From: Chloroflexota bacterium
Lineage (GTDB): Bacteria; Chloroflexota; Anaerolineae; B4-G1; DUEL01
NCBI GenBank assembly: GCA_017743275.1
Contig: JAGHZG010000098.1
Location: 1 to 6,357, forward strand
Length of the DNA stretch: 6,357 nt
Reading direction: 5' to 3'
Positions within the stretch are counted from its first letter, which is position 1. The number at the start of each line of letters is the position of its first letter. The notes under the pieces were generated by a model. The model was not told where the DNA came from. It worked only from the letters and a program-made list of their open reading frames with translations, and did not search any database. The position numbers and the translations under genes were made by a program. This document shows positions 4,716 to 6,357 of the stretch, piece by piece.

Positions 4716-5192
4716 CTACCCGACCGGTCGGAAATAGCGGATGTCGGTGATGCTCCCCCGCCGCTCCGCGGGGTCCTTGAAGACCGCCTCCACACACATC
4801 CCGATGCAGACGTCCTCCGGGTCCACCTCCCCCAGGTCGTGGACCAGCCCGCCGTCGGTGCCGTCCAGTTGGATGAAGGCGATGATGCGGGGCTCCGGCA
4901 ACGGGTTGCCGTCCAGGTCTACGTGGACGACGGTGAAGGTATGTACCCGGCCGGTGATTGGCACTTCCACCCACTCCTCTAAGTGGGCGAAGCAGCGCTC
5001 ACAGTAGAGGCGGGGCGGGACGTAAATCAGGTCGCAGTGGGGGCAGTGGACACCCCAGAAGCGGCCGCTGTCCTTGATTTCCCGGAAGAATCGCTCTCCG
5101 GCGATGCCGGCGGTGTAGCGGTTCTGGATGGGGACTTCCCCGTACCAGGCCTTCGTCTGGGGGGTATGGGTGACTCGTTCCATGAGGGACAT
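4716..5192 (-). CDS. DUF35 zinc-ribbon/OB-fold protein, paralogue 1
   Basis: A 158-residue protein of the DUF35 family: an N-terminal helix, a rubredoxin-like zinc ribbon and a C-terminal OB fold. The ribbon has all four cysteines, C50-x2-C53 and C64-x2-C67 (VHCPHCDLIYVPPRLYCERC). The OB fold follows (GRVHTFTVVHVDLDGNPLPE to the closing ITDIRYFRPVG). The N-terminus has the common YTAGIAGERFFREIKDSGRF helix. Characterised DUF35 proteins bind thiolase-fold enzymes and help hold or shuttle acyl-CoA intermediates. This is the last gene of the thiolase operon, 9 nt after its paralogue. AGGAGG (5202-5197) overlaps the upstream TGA by one base and lies 4 nt before ATG, so translational coupling is likely. 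An alternative start at Met4 has 13-nt spacing and is less likely. The exact substrate is unknown. Confidence 0.9.
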   Translation of the reverse strand: MSLMERVTHTPQTKAWYGEVPIQNRYTAGIAGERFFREIKDSGRFWGVHCPHCDLIYVPPRLYCERCFAHLEEWVEVPITGRVHTFTVVHVDLDGNPLPEPRIIAFIQLDGTDGGLVHDLGEVDPEDVCIGMCVEAVFKDPAERRGSITDIRYFRPVG

Positions 5193-5201
5193 GGTACCTC
5201 C

Positions 5202-5705
5202 TCACTCCAGCGGCTTGAAGTAGCGGATGTCGGTGATGGCCCCTTCCCGCTCTTCCGGGGGTTTCCAGACGGCCTGCACCCGCATACCAATCCGGACGGC
5301 CTGCGGGTCCACCTCCCCCAGCAGGTGCAGGATGCCCATCCCCGGCGACGCGCCGTCTATGGCGATGACGGCGGGGATGAGGGGATGCTCCAGCCGTACC
5401 ATATCCCAGCGGATGTAGCAGAGGGAAAAGGTGATGACGGTGCCGGTATCCTGCAGGGGGACGAACCCGTCGGTGGGGACGAAGCAGTCCTGGCAGAACA
5501 TGCGCGGGGGCACCAGCACTCGCCCGCAACTGGGGCAGTGTACCCCGACCAGCCGCCCGGCCTTCAATTCCGCCAGGTAGCGGCCGATGGCGATTCCGGC
5601 GTCCCAGGCGTAGCGGGCACCGGGCACCCAGGTCTCAAAGAGCACCCGCCCGGCCTCAAAGTCTTCCTCGCTGAGATAGACAGTGTCGTATACACGCTCT
5701 TTCAT
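5202..5705 (-). CDS. DUF35 zinc-ribbon/OB-fold protein, paralogue 2
   Basis: A 167-residue paralogue of the neighbouring DUF35 protein. The zinc ribbon is intact: C57-x2-C60 and C71-x2-C74 (VHCPSCGRVLVPPRMFCQDC). The OB fold ends LLGEVDPQAVRIGMRVQAV then ITDIRYFKPLE, closely parallel to paralogue 1. The preceding helix AGIAIGRYLAELKAGRLVG also aligns, but the first 35 or so residues (MKERVYDTVYLSEEDFEAGR) differ, as does the OB-fold core (FSLCYIRWDMVRLEHPLIPA), so the two may dock on different partners. The ATG follows the thiolase stop with one base between (TAAAATG), and the only ribosome binding sequence is a weak GGGGGTG within the thiolase end. Its translation is therefore probably coupled to the thiolase, suggesting it is that protein's direct partner. 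Confidence 0.9.
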   Translation of the reverse strand: MKERVYDTVYLSEEDFEAGRVLFETWVPGARYAWDAGIAIGRYLAELKAGRLVGVHCPSCGRVLVPPRMFCQDCFVPTDGFVPLQDTGTVITFSLCYIRWDMVRLEHPLIPAVIAIDGASPGMGILHLLGEVDPQAVRIGMRVQAVWKPPEEREGAITDIRYFKPLE

Positions 5706-5706
5706 T

Positions 5707-6357
5707 TTACACCCCCAACACGATAACCGTTCCCACCTGCATCAGGTCGCCCCAGGCCTGGGCGACGCCCCGTTTGGGTTGACCGGGCACCTGGCGGGCG
5801 CCGGCCTCCCCCCGCAGTTGCCAGAAGAGTTCCGCCACTTTCATCAGGGCCGCCGCGGAGATGGGGTTGCCCACGCCCAGAAGCCCCCCGCTGGGGCAGA
5901 CGGGCAGGTCGCCATCCCGCTGAGTGATGCCCAGCGCGGTCGCCTCCGCTGCCTTACCCGGCTCAAACAGGAGCAACCCCTCCAGGTGGTGCAGTTCTTT
6001 GTAGTCAAAGGGGTCGTAGGGCTCGGCGATGTGGATTTGCTTGCGCGGTTCGGTGATACCGGCCATCTTGTAGGCCATCCGAGCCGCCTCCTCCACGTAG
6101 GTGGGGTAGGAGAGGTCGCGGTTGGTCCAGTAGGCCGTATCCAGATTCCAGCCGACCCCCTCTACCCAGACGGGCTTATGGGTGACCCGGCGGGCGACGT
6201 GCTCCGCCGCCATCACCACCGCCACCGCTCCGTCGGTCACCGGGGAGACGTCCAGCCGCTGGACGGGCCAGGCCAGCACCTCGGAGTTCAGAACGTCCTC
6301 TACGGTGATATTGGGATCACCCAGTTGTGCGGCCGGGTGGTCGGCGGCGTTGCGCTT
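5707..6357 (-). CDS. Thiolase-family protein, 5' end cut by window edge
   Basis: The frame is open to the right edge, so 216 C-terminal residues are visible; the nucleophile-cysteine half is missing. The fragment reads KRNAADHPAAQ, NITVEDVL, then VQRLDVSPVTDGAVAVVMA (thiolase LLDCSPVSDGAAA region). It continues with HIAEPYDPFDYKELHHLEG (residues 109-127 here), PVCPSGGLLGVGNPISAAAL (153-171) and the closing AWGDLMQVGTVIVLGV. Known thiolases of the SCP-x/archaeal type act on acyl-CoAs with a DUF35 partner, as the downstream genes suggest. Three deviations are visible: YD for the usual HD, GNP for the catalytic GHP (N164), and no C-terminal CxG cysteine. It could be a divergent thiolase, a thiolase-fold aldolase, or a structural subunit. 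A GTG at 6279 is not a credible start, because coding similarity continues upstream. Confidence 0.88.
   Translation of the reverse strand, partial: KRNAADHPAAQLGDPNITVEDVLNSEVLAWPVQRLDVSPVTDGAVAVVMAAEHVARRVTHKPVWVEGVGWNLDTAYWTNRDLSYPTYVEEAARMAYKMAGITEPRKQIHIAEPYDPFDYKELHHLEGLLLFEPGKAAEATALGITQRDGDLPVCPSGGLLGVGNPISAAALMKVAELFWQLRGEAGARQVPGQPKRGVAQAWGDLMQVGTVIVLGV

Noticed and set aside
5707..6279. Thiolase gene starting at GTG 6279 (190 residues)
   Set aside because: The frame stays open to the window edge and the upstream residues (ITVEDVLNSEVLAWP) continue typical thiolase sequence, so the gene is partial at its 5' end.

Overview
The window is GC-rich and every gene I can support lies on the minus strand. 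The gene content, together with short heptameric arrays and palindromic repeats in nearly every gap, suggests a Chloroflexota (Anaerolineae-like) bacterium. That assignment is an inference from overall character; there is no rRNA or other marker to settle it, and I saw no tRNA, CRISPR array, transposase or phage gene.

In the direction of transcription (right to left) the window opens with a tight three-gene cluster: the C-terminal two thirds or so of a thiolase-family protein (cut by the right edge), then two paralogous DUF35 proteins (zinc ribbon plus OB fold). The gaps are 1 nt and 9 nt, so this is one translationally coupled operon. Thiolase-DUF35 pairs form known acyl-CoA complexes, such as archaeal acetoacetyl-CoA thiolase/HMG-CoA synthase, benzoylsuccinyl-CoA thiolase BbsAB, and the Ltp2 aldolase with the ChsH2 DUF35 domain. 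Here the visible part of the thiolase lacks the usual GHP histidine and C-terminal CxG cysteine and carries YD where HD is usual, so its chemistry may be atypical. A strong hairpin with a T-rich tail follows the operon.

Next come a small membrane-anchored helix-hairpin-helix protein and a beta-carbonic anhydrase, separated by 49 nt that hold a perfect hairpin. Then follow an amidohydrolase closely resembling 8-oxoguanine deaminase, a GT4-type glycosyltransferase, and gatC, the small subunit of the tRNA-dependent amidotransferase. These look like separate housekeeping or accessory units with no shared pathway. A terminator-like structure after the glycosyltransferase is followed directly by a good promoter (TTGCCC, 16 nt, TATAAT) for gatC.

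The most unusual structure is in the gaps. They contain two heptamer arrays (12 x TACTCCN and 6 x GCRGATT), two copies of an 80-90 bp palindromic MITE-like element, and four other inverted repeats. Three genes (gatC, the amidohydrolase, the helix-hairpin-helix gene) have their stop codon in or touching a repeat, and the glycosyltransferase start codon abuts one. The best leads for follow-up are the atypical thiolase with its DUF35 pair and the repeat landscape at gene ends.
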